Source: Stramenopiles sp. TOSAG23-6 (taxonomy: Eukaryota; Sar). From it: a DNA stretch of 24,914 bases. The stretch is taken from assembly GCA_900128565.1 (NCBI GenBank), contig LT636000.1, positions 1-24,914 on the forward strand, written 5' to 3'. Both the position numbers and the translations under genes were made by a program. Below the pieces are notes generated by a model. The model searched no databases, was not told where the DNA came from, and was given only the letters and a program-made list of their open reading frames with translations. Below are positions 17,101 to 24,914 of this stretch, in pieces (within the stretch, counting starts at the first letter, position 1; every line of letters begins with the position of its first letter).

Positions 17101-18210
17101 TAAATATTTAGTTAATTCCTTAACTCTCAATGGTGCAGCTCATGTATGTTTTATTTATTTTTTTTTTAAAACCAAAAAAAAAAAATTGAATTTTTTTTTT
17201 TTTTGGTAAAAAAATTTTGTACCTAACATTTTTTTTATAATTTTTTTTCAAATATTTTTCCAAAATACATGTCACCCACTATAATGTGTTATTATCAGCA
17301 GCACGAAATCCTAACGAATCTTTAGAAATATTTTCTAGAATGAAAAAGGCTTCTATTGAACCAGACTGTAGAACATATACAAATATAGCCAGAACATTTA
17401 TTATATCTGGTTGCCGAAACGAAGCATTTGATGTATGTTTCCATCAAAAAAAAGTTTTTTTTTCGTAGTTAATTTTGTACCTAACGATTTTGTACTAAAA
17501 AAAAAAAAAATATTTTTTCACATGACATGTTTTACAAAATATGTTTAAAAAAGACATTATATTCGATACACAATCCAAGGCTTTGTTAAACGATTTACAT
17601 GTAGGTAGTCAAAGTCTTTCATCTACTCGTACGCGTGTGCTGTCTCGCTTAGTTTCATGGGGTATGTTTTATTTTTTTTCAAATTCGAGTTTTTTTTTCG
17701 TACGAAATTTTGTACCTAACGAAGTTTTTTTGAAATATTTTTCCAAAATACGGGGTACAATACATTGAAAAGGGAACACCATTATTTGTATATAATGTAC
17801 GCAAACGTTATATTTCAGGACCTTTTATAGCCAGTTCAGGACCTATTAGAGCCACCTTAGATTCAAAACAACGTGTAATTGTATGTTCTCATTATGAATT
17901 TCAAATTTATTTTTTTTTTCATACGAAATTTTGTACCTAACAAACTTTTTATTTTTGTTTTTTCACAATAATACATGTAAAATGGGATGAATGTAATTGG
18001 TTTCCCCCAGTATATAAAGTAGTCGGATACAATGTGATTCAAACAGGAATTTTACGTTCGGAAGATTTTGAGGAGTTATTTCATCATATTTATCAACATA
18101 AAAGAAAGTTGAAGAAAAAAAAACGAAAGCATAAAAAACAAAAAAAGAGGAGTAAAAAACGAGCAAAATTTACATCTCTTGGCTCAACAACTTTCGCTTG
18201 GGGCAGATAA
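14195..18210 (+). CDS. PPR-like, probably mitochondrial, RNA-binding protein
   Basis: Ten exons reconstructed: 14195-15056, 15311-15438, 15560-15758, 15870-16210, 16326-16643, 16781-17143, 17271-17432, 17529-17661, 17753-17880 and 17977-18210. They total 2868 nt (955 residues), and frame is conserved across all nine introner-like introns. The N-terminus is Arg-rich with RLLHTATTRR, as in a mitochondrial presequence. PPR-type units are visible: VCLYNIILSC...RKLIDQMKRYGIQPD, NVMLKAC...LLSRMKHAKIIPN and VTHYNVLLSA...IFSRMKKASIEPD. PPR proteins bind organellar RNA. Telomere-type tracts encode Pro-Asn insertions between the repeats. A C-terminal block (YIEKGTPLFVYN...GPFIASSGPI...WFPPVYKV) recalls DCD-type domains but is weak evidence. 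It ends with a strongly basic tail. The RNA target is unknown. Confidence 0.82.
15057..15310 (+). mobile_element. Composite introner-like intron, PPR intron 1
   Basis: Starts GTATGTTTAA and ends ATGATACAT. Phase 1 gives a Cys codon across the junction. At 254 nt it is about twice the usual length and holds two TACCTAAC cores (about 15201 and 15271), so it looks like a nested or tandem insertion. Confidence 0.7.
15439..15559 (+). mobile_element. Introner-like intron, PPR intron 2
   Basis: Starts GTATGTTTTA, contains TTTGTACCTAAC and ends AAAATAAAA. Phase 0. 121 nt. An AG three bases further on would also keep the frame, so this copy alone is not diagnostic. Confidence 0.65.
15759..15869 (+). 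mobile_element. Introner-like intron, PPR intron 3
   Basis: Starts GTACGTTTTA, contains TTTGTACCTAAC and ends ACAATACAT. Phase 1 restores a Cys codon. 111 nt. Confidence 0.8.
16028..16075 (+). repeat. Two telomere-type tracts in coding exon
   Basis: CCCTAACCCTA units at 16028-16041 and 16061-16075, in frame as NPNPS and NPNPN, within a Thr/Ser/Pro-rich insertion of the PPR protein. Confidence 0.9.
16211..16325 (+). mobile_element. Introner-like intron, PPR intron 4
   Basis: Starts GTATGTTTTA and ends ACAATACGC. Phase 0. 115 nt. Confidence 0.75.
16420..16537 (+). repeat. Telomere-type tracts within a 48-nt tandem duplication
   Basis: Five tracts at 16420, 16440, 16469, 16490 and 16517. The segment 16442-16489 is repeated at 16490-16537 with two mismatches. 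The first tract is read in a different frame (LALTLL) from the others (NPNPN, TPNPS). Confidence 0.9.
16644..16780 (+). mobile_element. Introner-like intron, PPR intron 5 (ends AG)
   Basis: Starts GTATGTTGTA and ends CACAGTACAG. Phase 0. The only complete copy whose aligned 3' end is AG. 137 nt. Confidence 0.75.
16931..16971 (+). repeat. Two telomere-type tracts in coding exon
   Basis: AACCCTAACCCTAA at 16931-16944 and 16958-16971, each preceded by GAT, in frame as DNPNPN. Confidence 0.9.
17144..17270 (+). mobile_element. Introner-like intron, PPR intron 6
   Basis: Starts GTATGTTTTA and ends CCAAAATACAT. Phase 0. The next exon resumes with a good PPR start, VTHYNVLL. CATGT is repeated at both boundaries. 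127 nt. Confidence 0.82.
17433..17528 (+). mobile_element. Introner-like intron, PPR intron 7
   Basis: Starts GTATGTTTCC, contains TTTGTACCTAAC and ends CACATGACAT. Phase 0, continuing the PPR helix as FDVLQNMF. 96 nt. Confidence 0.8.
17662..17752 (+). mobile_element. Introner-like intron, PPR intron 8
   Basis: Starts GTATGTTTTA and ends CCAAAATACG. Frame needs this end; GGG on both sides makes the exact boundary ambiguous by a few bases. 91 nt. Confidence 0.7.
17881..17976 (+). mobile_element. Introner-like intron, PPR intron 9
   Basis: Starts GTATGTTCTC, contains TTTGTACCTAAC and ends ATAATACAT. Phase 0. 96 nt. Confidence 0.8.
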
Positions 18211-18384
18211 CAAAAGTCCTCGCTGAACTGTATTTTAACAGAGGCACTTTTCAATTAAAATAAAATAAAATTGAATGTATAAAACGGTATAAAACGTGTT
18301 TCTTTCATTTTTCGATGTTTTATTATAAAAATTATACTGATAATAACTAATTCAGTTATACTACATCATTAGTTATCAATATTA
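18211..18384. other. Convergent 3' gap between PPR and kinesin genes
   Basis: 174 AT-rich bases with several AATAAA-like sequences (about 18260-18272) after the PPR stop. No gene seen. Confidence 0.5.
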
Positions 18385-21300
18385 TTATCGAATTGTTTGT
18401 TTTTTTAATGCCTCTTTATATTGGAACTCGCGTGCATTCAGTGCTGGAGCTAATGTACGTACAAACGTGGTTGACGTTGAACCCAATTTTCTTTTTGATT
18501 TTTTATCTTTTACTTCAGAATCGGCTGAATTTGGATTCTTCTTGAAGGTGTTATTTACTGCAATTGTTGTTCCAAACTTTCTTTTTGATGGAAGAAGAGG
18601 TTCTGATATTTTGTTGTTGACTAATTTTTTGGTACGATTTTTTTCTCTACGACGATGAAGCATAGCTTCCCGGACTGAGATCTTTGATTTATCTTTATCT
18701 TTGGTTTGAACAGAAGCTTCACTATTCTTTACGCAAATATTGACATCATCAGTTTTTAAATTTTCGATTTCATTTACTTTCATACTTTCTTTTTCTTTTG
18801 CAAGTATATTTTCTAGACGGTGAATCAAATCATCTCTTCTACCACTGACAGTTCCACCTTTTTCTCGAAGTGCATCTTTCAACTTTGCACATGTATTGTA
18901 AAAAAAATTAAATTCGAAATTGGTTAGGTACAAATTTTCGTACGAAAAATAAATAAATTTGAAATTCATCATGAAAACGTACATGTCACAGATTTATCAG
19001 ATTTATCAATACTTCCATCAGATAACCTTTTCAGATTTTGAATCCATTCATTAATACCATTACCATCTTTCGTAGAAGGTATAGCTACGTGATTTCTAGT
19101 TTGATTATTATCGGAAAGAGATGATGTTCCTAATGAACTATGAAAATTTGATAGACCTTTTCTTTTTAAGCGACTTGCTAGATCGAGTGAGGTGTCGATA
19201 TCAACATCCGATGAAGAAGAAAAGTCATCAGTGACATTTGCAGTGCTACCATATGCACCATGTGAACTTCTTGTGCCCGCGCTTCCTCTTCTTCGTCTTC
19301 GAACTTTACCACCATCAAAGTCGCTGTCATCGTCACAAGCATCATCACCCGTTTCAGGATCATATTCACTTACATCACCTTCTATCTCACTCCAATCCAT
19401 ATCAGAACCAGAGTCATCCTCCAATTCTGAAAATGAATTTCTCTTTTCTTTTTGATCAGATGAACGATTACGTACAGTAACTCTATTTGCGCGACCGAGA
19501 GAACCTGTAGATTTTGATGATAGCCTCGGTCTCTTACTAGGAATAGTGTCGTTTGATTGGCGGCGTTTTGATTGATTGGTTTTATCATCCTTATCAATAT
19601 TTTCTAGATCCGATGTCTTACGTTTGTGCCCTCGTTTTCTTTTTTGTCTTATTTTGTAAATATTACGCATTTTTCTCTGTAATATGAGCTTTGCTCTTTC
19701 CAATTTTCGTCTCTCGCGTTCGACGGCTCGTACTCGCGACGCTTCTTCTAGATCTGCACTTACTGCATTAACTTGAGCTGAAACTGCAGTTTGAAACAAA
19801 AACTTTAATGCTTGCTGAGTGTGACGTACAGTGCGACTCACTGGTCCCCAACGGGAAGACAACATCGCATTACTTTTGCGGTCATCGAGTTCTAGGATTT
19901 GAGATTGAAGACTAGTAATCTTTATCTGTAGACCTTCTTTAGCATCCCGCAATTTTTGCAAGCGTTCTGTAGCTTTTTTCTTTTCCTCCTGAGCTTGAGT
20001 AAACAATGCAGCTTCATCAAATTCAGAAGAAACATTATCTTTATTTGCATTAGTAAGATCTCGCGCTTTGCTCAATTCGATGCGGCGTTTGCCTAATGAT
20101 AATTCAGCACGCTGCAAAGCACCTTGTGCCGACGCTATTTGCAATGAAATTTCTTTGCGTCTTTCAGTCGCAGCATTTAGTCTTGGACGAAGTTGCTTTC
20201 CAGCAACTTCAGCAGATAGCATTTTGGATAAGTGTTCTTGTACGCCATTTGGTCCAGAAATATTAATTTTTCGTTTTGTATTTGCTTGTCTTTGTCGGGC
20301 TTGCTTTGCATTAACTTGCATTTCATGAACCTTTCGGAGACGTTTTCTCGTTGCTGCAGCTTCCGCGGTCTTTTGACGCAATGCTGCAGTATTCTTACTT
20401 TGTTGGCGTTCCAACTTTGCTACTTTGTGACTTTGCTCTCGACCTTGTTTTTGTAATTGTTTCAGCCGAGTTTCACGAGCCTTAGATTCTTCTCGATGAC
20501 GTCGAGCAATTTCTTTCTGTTTACGAATGAGTTGAACACGCTGACGTTTCAATGCTTCAATTTGCTCTCGTGATTTTAAGGCTGATGCTGCCTCTTTTTC
20601 TTTACGTCGTAATAATTTTTGTTGTGTCTCAGCTTTATTTTTTACTGTTGTTAACTTCTTTTCGAGAGCCGCTAGCTGTTGCTTGTAACGACAACGAAGT
20701 TGTTTTTGCTTAACTTCTTGTTTATCAGACAACTTTGTGAGTTTTTCATGTAATTTTTTTTTTTGTTCTGTCAAAGTTGATACATCTTTTTGTAGTGATT
20801 TCATAGACGCAACAAGCGCTGCTCGAGTACGTTTTTCTTCAGCAGTTTTTTTAGTTTTATTATCTAAAGTTTGTTTACCCTTTGATGTGTTGCTGATAAA
20901 ACCGGAATTGTTTGTTTTATTAATCTTTGCTGCTTCTTTTTGTTTTAGAGCAAGAGTTTCAGTGAGAACTTTCAACTGTTCAGCTATTGTTTTTTGTTCT
21001 TTTTCGTGTAATTCATTTGCTTTCCGACGTTCTTCGCGAGCATTTTCACTTTCTTCATTTTCATCGTATATAATATCTTCACATTCGCCATTTCCTTCGT
21101 TGCTTTTCATTTGGCCGATAGAATCTGGACCATTAAAATCTCCTCTATCAGAGCAAAATGATAACTTCCAACGAAGTAATTCGAGTTCGGCCTGCATTTC
21201 ATCGATTTGTGCGGCCGTTTTATTCGTTTTGAATGTACCATTATTTTGTAAAAGATGCTTCAGTTCTGTATTTTCACGTTTTGCATCAGATAAAAGTGAT

Positions 21301-22741
21301 GCTAGATTTTTATTTTCTTCTAAAGCTTGTGATAGAATATGTATTTTGGAAAAATATTTCACAAAAAAAAATCGTTAGGTACAAAATTTCGTACGAAAAA
21401 TAAATCCGAAATTGAAAAAAAATAAAACATACATAATCACTTTCATCAGACGTTGAAGATCCTGTGATTCCTTCTTTATTTCGTGCTCTTGTTTTCACTA
21501 ATAGCCGCTGTAAAGTTTGTACCTGTGTCCGTAGACGCATTACCTCTGCTGACTCAGCATCGCAGTTTTGAACTGTTTTATTTTGAATATTTCGGGCACG
21601 ATTAGCATATCGTAAACAATTAATCGTTTCATCAAAGTTACTGTCCGCAGGTGATATACATGCAATCATAAGGGTACGACTATTACCTCCGAGTGAGGAC
21701 TGTAAAAGTCTAGTGAGTTTAGAGTCTCTATACGGTACATGTATTTTGGGAAAATATGGTCACAAAAAAAAATCGTTAAATTTTCATAGCAAAAAAAAAG
21801 TAAATTTGAAATTGAAGTGAATGTTGAAAACAAACATGAACAGATTGGCGTTTCTTTTCATCACCAAGTACTGAAATAACATTGCCAAGTGCAAGAAGTC
21901 CTGAATTTATAGCAATTCCTTCATGGAGTCTTTTACCCTCGGCCCCAGTGCGTTTAGAACGTTCACTCCCAGCAAGATCGACAAGCCGTAATGTAGATCT
22001 GCGATAACCAGTATCTCCACTACTATTACTTTCAGTAGTAGCAGCACATTCAATAGTGATATTGAATACGGAATGACTACGAGAAGACTGTGCATTCATT
22101 TTAGTTCCACCTGTGGCTCTTGCCGTCGCTCCTTGACGAAGGCACGCAGCCATGTCTTGAAGTGTTGCAACTTTTTCTTCATGCAGACCTGCCACAAAAA
22201 CAGTTCCAGTGGCGTCTTCTCGAAGTGCTAAAGAATCCCCGGTTGATTTAAGTAAATCGCGTACTTCATCTCTATATAGTTCTAAGTAAGAGCATGTCAT
22301 TGTTATCAAAGGTGGTGATGATTCATCTTGTTTAGCGTTTTCCTCAGCAGCTCGAGAGTATAGATATTCCATAACTCGAGGAATTACTCCAGCATCTTTA
22401 CCCAAGGTTGCAGAATCATTTCTACCAGAAGATTCAAATGAAGTTCCCATTGTATGCGTTTTACCGGAACCAGTTTGACCATATGCAAATACAGTGGCAT
22501 TGAAACCATCGAAGCAACCTGCGAGAATGGGTTTTACACATTGATCAAACACAGTTGCTTGGGTAGACGTTTCAGGTAGTAACACATGGTCGAAAGTAAA
22601 CTTTTTTTTAGCGCCCAGTAACAGAGCTGGTTCATTTGGAACTCCCTCTACACACAATTGTGCCCCTTCGGTGAGCTCATGTTCAAGAAGCGGGCGCACG
22701 CGCACAGCTACACGAACAGAAGCTTGATCCGACATTGTCAT
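18385..22741 (-). CDS. Kinesin with long coiled coil and C-terminal SAP motif
   Basis: Four exons (minus strand): 21836-22741, 21433-21738, 18983-21338 and 18385-18890, encoding 1357 residues from the ATG at 22741. The N-terminal motor has P-loop GQTGSGKT (88-95), switch I NAQSSRSH (216-223), switch II VDLAGSE (254-260) and [10 protein letters not shown] (303-312), all intact, so it should be an active ATP-driven microtubule motor. A Lys/Glu/Gln-rich coiled coil runs from about 405 to 960, followed by a basic, then Asp/Ser-rich, low-complexity region. A SAP-type motif ([13 protein letters not shown]...[10 protein letters not shown], 1190-1218) is assembled across the last intron; SAP motifs bind DNA. 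Motor position and coiled coil best fit the kinesin-4/chromokinesin group, and the SAP supports a chromosome role, but the subfamily is inferred. Confidence 0.9.
18891..18982 (-). mobile_element. Introner-like intron, kinesin intron 3
   Basis: On the minus strand it starts GTACGTTTTC, contains TTTGTACCTAAC and ends ACAATACAT. Phase 1 restores a Cys codon and fuses the SAP motif in frame. ACATGT is repeated at both boundaries. 92 nt. Confidence 0.82.
21339..21432 (-). mobile_element. Introner-like intron, kinesin intron 2
   Basis: On the minus strand it starts GTATGTTTTA, contains TTTGTACCTAAC and ends CCAAAATACAT. Phase 0. 94 nt. Confidence 0.8.
21739..21835 (-). mobile_element. Introner-like intron, kinesin intron 1
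   Basis: On the minus strand it starts GTTTGTTTTC and ends CCCAAAATACAT. It splits [11 protein letters not shown] between His and Val, one of the most conserved kinesin motifs, so the junction is well anchored and not at an AG. The TACCTAAC core is degraded (TTTAACG). 97 nt. Confidence 0.88.
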
Positions 22742-23043
22742 GTTTGAAGATATTTTCTTTTTGAAAGAAAAGAGAGATCTCTCTGGACCTTGGCGCCAAA
22801 GTTGCGTTTGGAATTTCCCGCTGAAAGCAAAAACACGAAATAAACTTATATATTATATCCGCGAATCGAATAATATGATAGCAAAATTTTGTTTGTGTGT
22901 CTTTTGACCAGTCAATTATACCAAAGAGAGGAAGAAACACTGTCTCGCCACTAAAACAGAGATAGTCTTACTCTTGTTGAACATTTTCGCTTTTGAATAA
23001 TCTAATAACTTAATTGGTTTGGTATTCATTGATTACTTTTCAG
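22742..23043. promoter_or_regulatory. Divergent region, kinesin / rightmost gene, with an ordinary splice acceptor
   Basis: Lies upstream of the kinesin ATG. It ends with TTGATTACTTTTCAG at 23029-23043, which looks like a normal branch site, pyrimidine tract and AG acceptor. The matching donor and first exon of the rightmost gene could not be placed; the only ATG I found in the gap (22875) opens a very short frame. Confidence 0.5.
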
Positions 23044-24839
23044 GATTTATACCGATCTGGGTGTACTACTTCAAATCCAAAAAGTTTCTCGTTACCTAGC
23101 CTTGGTATGACGGTGGAAGATAATCCATGTGTGGTGTATGGAGCCCGTTCAGCTATCGTGGCGTTTTGGATCACGTTAAATTCAGAAGCTTCCAAAATAG
23201 ACACCACGAAACTTCTCGAATTACTCGAAACTGAGGATATTGCTCCGGTCTTTGAACATTCATTTAGTTTGAAGGAAGTTTCTTTTGAAAGAAATGGTAA
23301 ACAATTCACAAAGGTTTCGGGTTTCATACATTTTCAAGCGTTCAACCGTCTACAAGTCTGCCAAACTGCTTTAGATATATTACCAGGTTTAGCAACTCTA
23401 ATACATGGATGCGAAAGATTTGAAGTAGAATCGGTTTTCCCCAGTCGATCAGGCACTCGTGATAAGGAACCAATTCATACTATGGTCAGAAATATTCCAA
23501 AGAATGATCGCGAGGCAATGAAGAAATTGAAAAAGAGTATGGTGAAGCAAATTTTTCAAGTAGTTTTTGGCCCTAATTCGAATTCAATTGGGTACATGCT
23601 GAAACTTGCGTCATATATTGCAACACTTAATAATGATGATGTTTCTCTCATGTTGAAGTTGTATGAAAAAAAAAATACCTCGACTCGAATCAACGGATCA
23701 ACTGACGAAAGTACGTTTACCTTCTTTTTATACCTTTTTTTTGTAACTAACAAACATGATGAATTTTGAATTTATTTTTTGCTATTATTTTTATATTTGT
23801 ACCATACCCAAGCTAACTATTGTTTTTACTAAAAAAAATATTTTTCTCAAATATATGTTGCTGGAGAGAATTTGTTGGTAATTTCCTCTCATCCAGAGGT
23901 AATCTATTATTAGAAAAGGCAAGACAAGTTGATAGAAATGACACAATTAATGCATGTTTAATTTTTTTCAAATTCCGTTTTTTTTTGTAAGAAATTTTGT
24001 ACCTAACGATTTGGTTTTGAAATATTTTTCCAAAATACATGCATTAGTAGGCGAAATTGTCAAACCAGCTGGATGCTCTACAGTTCGCGAGCAGTATATT
24101 GCCGGAGTGTTTGATGAACATACAGCCCTGTCTCATTATGGTGTGATGGTGTCTTGGCCTTGTTTCTGTTGTGAAACAAAGCAAAACAGTTCTGTACAAA
24201 ATGATACATTTGAAGAAGGTCCATCTGCCAAGCGTCAGAAAACTGATGAAACTGATGATACATCGATCAAAAAAGATGATACATCCATCAAAAAAGATAA
24301 AGGTTCTGTTACTAATGATGAAAATGGTAAATGTGAGGTTTGCAATCTTGTAGATAGTTTCGATAATTTTGGTGAAAATATTAAAAACTTTTTCGAAAAA
24401 AAATTCTCTGCGTATAGAGTCAAAGTGAAAAATATTACAATGTGTTACAATAGTATGACAGCCATGGTGTATTTTGAGGATTGTACGTTTTCATCATGAA
24501 TGTATTAATTTAATTTTTTTTATAGTTGATTTGTACCTAACAAAAATTAAAAAAAATATATCTCCAAACAATTTATGTTGTCCAGCATTTCAAAGGTTGA
24601 AAATTCGTGGTACTCCTGAATTTATATACACTCCTTCAGTAACTGCTCAAGCTGTCAGTCGTTTAGTACTTGTCGATCCAGAGATTATAGAGGAAAAACT
24701 TCACGATTGTATTACAAATTCGATAAAAAACAAAAAAAAGCAACCTGACGATGATGATGATGATGATGATGAGATGAAACAAACGAAGTCAATCGATGTT
24801 GATGACCTTGGAATTGAGTTTGACACTAGTCGAATAGAT
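23044..24839 (+). CDS. Unknown split gene, continues beyond the right edge
   Basis: Visible exons: 23044-23710, 23857-23951, 24041-24482 and 24577-24839 (1467 nt, 489 residues), in frame across three introner-like introns, with a fourth intron starting at 24840. If the first exon is 5' untranslated, translation may begin at the ATG at 23107 (MTVEDNPCVVYGAR); the frame is open back to the acceptor at 23043, so an upstream coding exon is also possible. I recognise no domain. Visible features are an alpha/beta-looking N-terminal half, a possible Cys pair region (WPCFCCE), a hydrophilic insert with two copies of DDTSIKKD and a run of eight Asp. The gene is truncated at the edge. Function unknown. 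Confidence 0.68.
23711..23856 (+). mobile_element. Introner-like intron, rightmost gene intron 1 (diverged)
   Basis: Starts GTACGTTTAC and ends CTCAAATATAT. Phase 1. The core is degenerate (GTACCATACC, with CTAAC nearby). The following exon is open only with this junction. 146 nt. Confidence 0.65.
23952..24040 (+). mobile_element. Introner-like intron, rightmost gene intron 2 (GC 5' end)
   Basis: Aligns as GCATGTTTAA...CCAAAATACAT with TTTGTACCTAAC. Phase 0. GCA is repeated at both boundaries, so the cut could slide by three bases. 89 nt. Confidence 0.7.
24483..24576 (+). mobile_element. Introner-like intron, rightmost gene intron 3
   Basis: Starts GTACGTTTTC, contains TTTGTACCTAAC and ends CAATTTAT. 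Phase 1 gives a Cys codon across the junction. 94 nt. Confidence 0.72.
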
Positions 24840-24914
24840 GTATGTTTTATTTTTTTTTCAAATTTGAATTTTTTTTTCGTACGAAATTTTGTACCTAACA
24901 ATTTTTTTTTGAAA
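24840..24914 (+). mobile_element. Introner-like intron, partial (right edge)
   Basis: Starts GTATGTTTTATT and contains TTTTGTACCTAAC near 24889-24900. The 3' end is outside the window. Confidence 0.8.

Noticed and set aside
19192-21378. Open frames antisense to the kinesin coiled coil
   Set aside because: Ser/Phe/Cys-rich shadows of the Lys/Glu/Asp-rich coding strand; no domain.
22875-22907. First coding exon of the rightmost gene at the only upstream ATG
   Set aside because: The frame is about ten codons long with only a weak GTCTTT donor, so I could not support it.
1-24914. tRNA or rRNA genes
   Set aside because: I saw no tRNA or rRNA sequence signature in the gaps. A covariance-model scan would be needed to exclude small RNAs.

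Overview
This is a compact, AT-rich nuclear segment from a microbial eukaryote. The support is split genes, a mitochondrial-type m-AAA protease with a targeting presequence, a kinesin, a PP2A B56 subunit, a C1D/Rrp47 exosome cofactor and intergenic gaps of only about 40-440 bases. The lineage cannot be fixed from the window. The 29-residue PPCPW-type ankyrin-like repeats are common in stramenopile and haptophyte algae, but that is weak evidence. All coordinates use ATG starts and reconstructed exons.

Layout: (1) 1-1634, 3' part of an unknown split gene (+); (2) 1863-2939, secreted protein (-); (3) 3297-3731, C1D/Rrp47 (+); (4) 3774-5546, PH-domain plus PP2A B56 fusion (-); (5) 5915-8536, AFG3/FtsH-like m-AAA protease (+); (6) 8756-10381, secreted protein with a UBC-like domain and octapeptide repeats (-); (7) 10781-12599, membrane-anchored ATP-grasp protein, 5 exons (+); (8) 13038-13937, ankyrin-like repeat protein (-); (9) 14195-18210, PPR-like, probably mitochondrial protein, 10 exons (+); (10) 18385-22741, long kinesin with a C-terminal SAP motif, 4 exons (-); (11) 23044 to beyond the right edge, unknown split gene (+).

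The outstanding feature is one family of short, similar, T-rich introns (introner-like elements). There are 21 complete copies plus one partial at each edge. They typically start GTATGT/GTACGT, carry an internal TTTGTACCTAAC motif and end ...ATACAT rather than AG. Moving the 3' boundary to an AG does not rescue a conventional structure: reading-frame continuity in all five split genes, and conserved kinesin, PPR and SAP motifs, place the junctions at the non-AG ends. One ordinary-looking GT-AG intron (gene 7) and one ordinary-looking acceptor (gene 11) suggest that both intron classes coexist. Six genes have no introns at all.

A second anomaly is 19 short tracts of about two telomere-type units (CCCTAA/TTAGGG), many inside coding exons, where they encode Pro-Asn, Leu-Gly, Val-Arg or Leu-Thr peptides; one lies inside an introner. 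The genes do not form an operon or a single pathway. Two look mitochondrial (AFG3, PPR), two are secreted, and the others are general nuclear, cytoskeletal or signalling functions.
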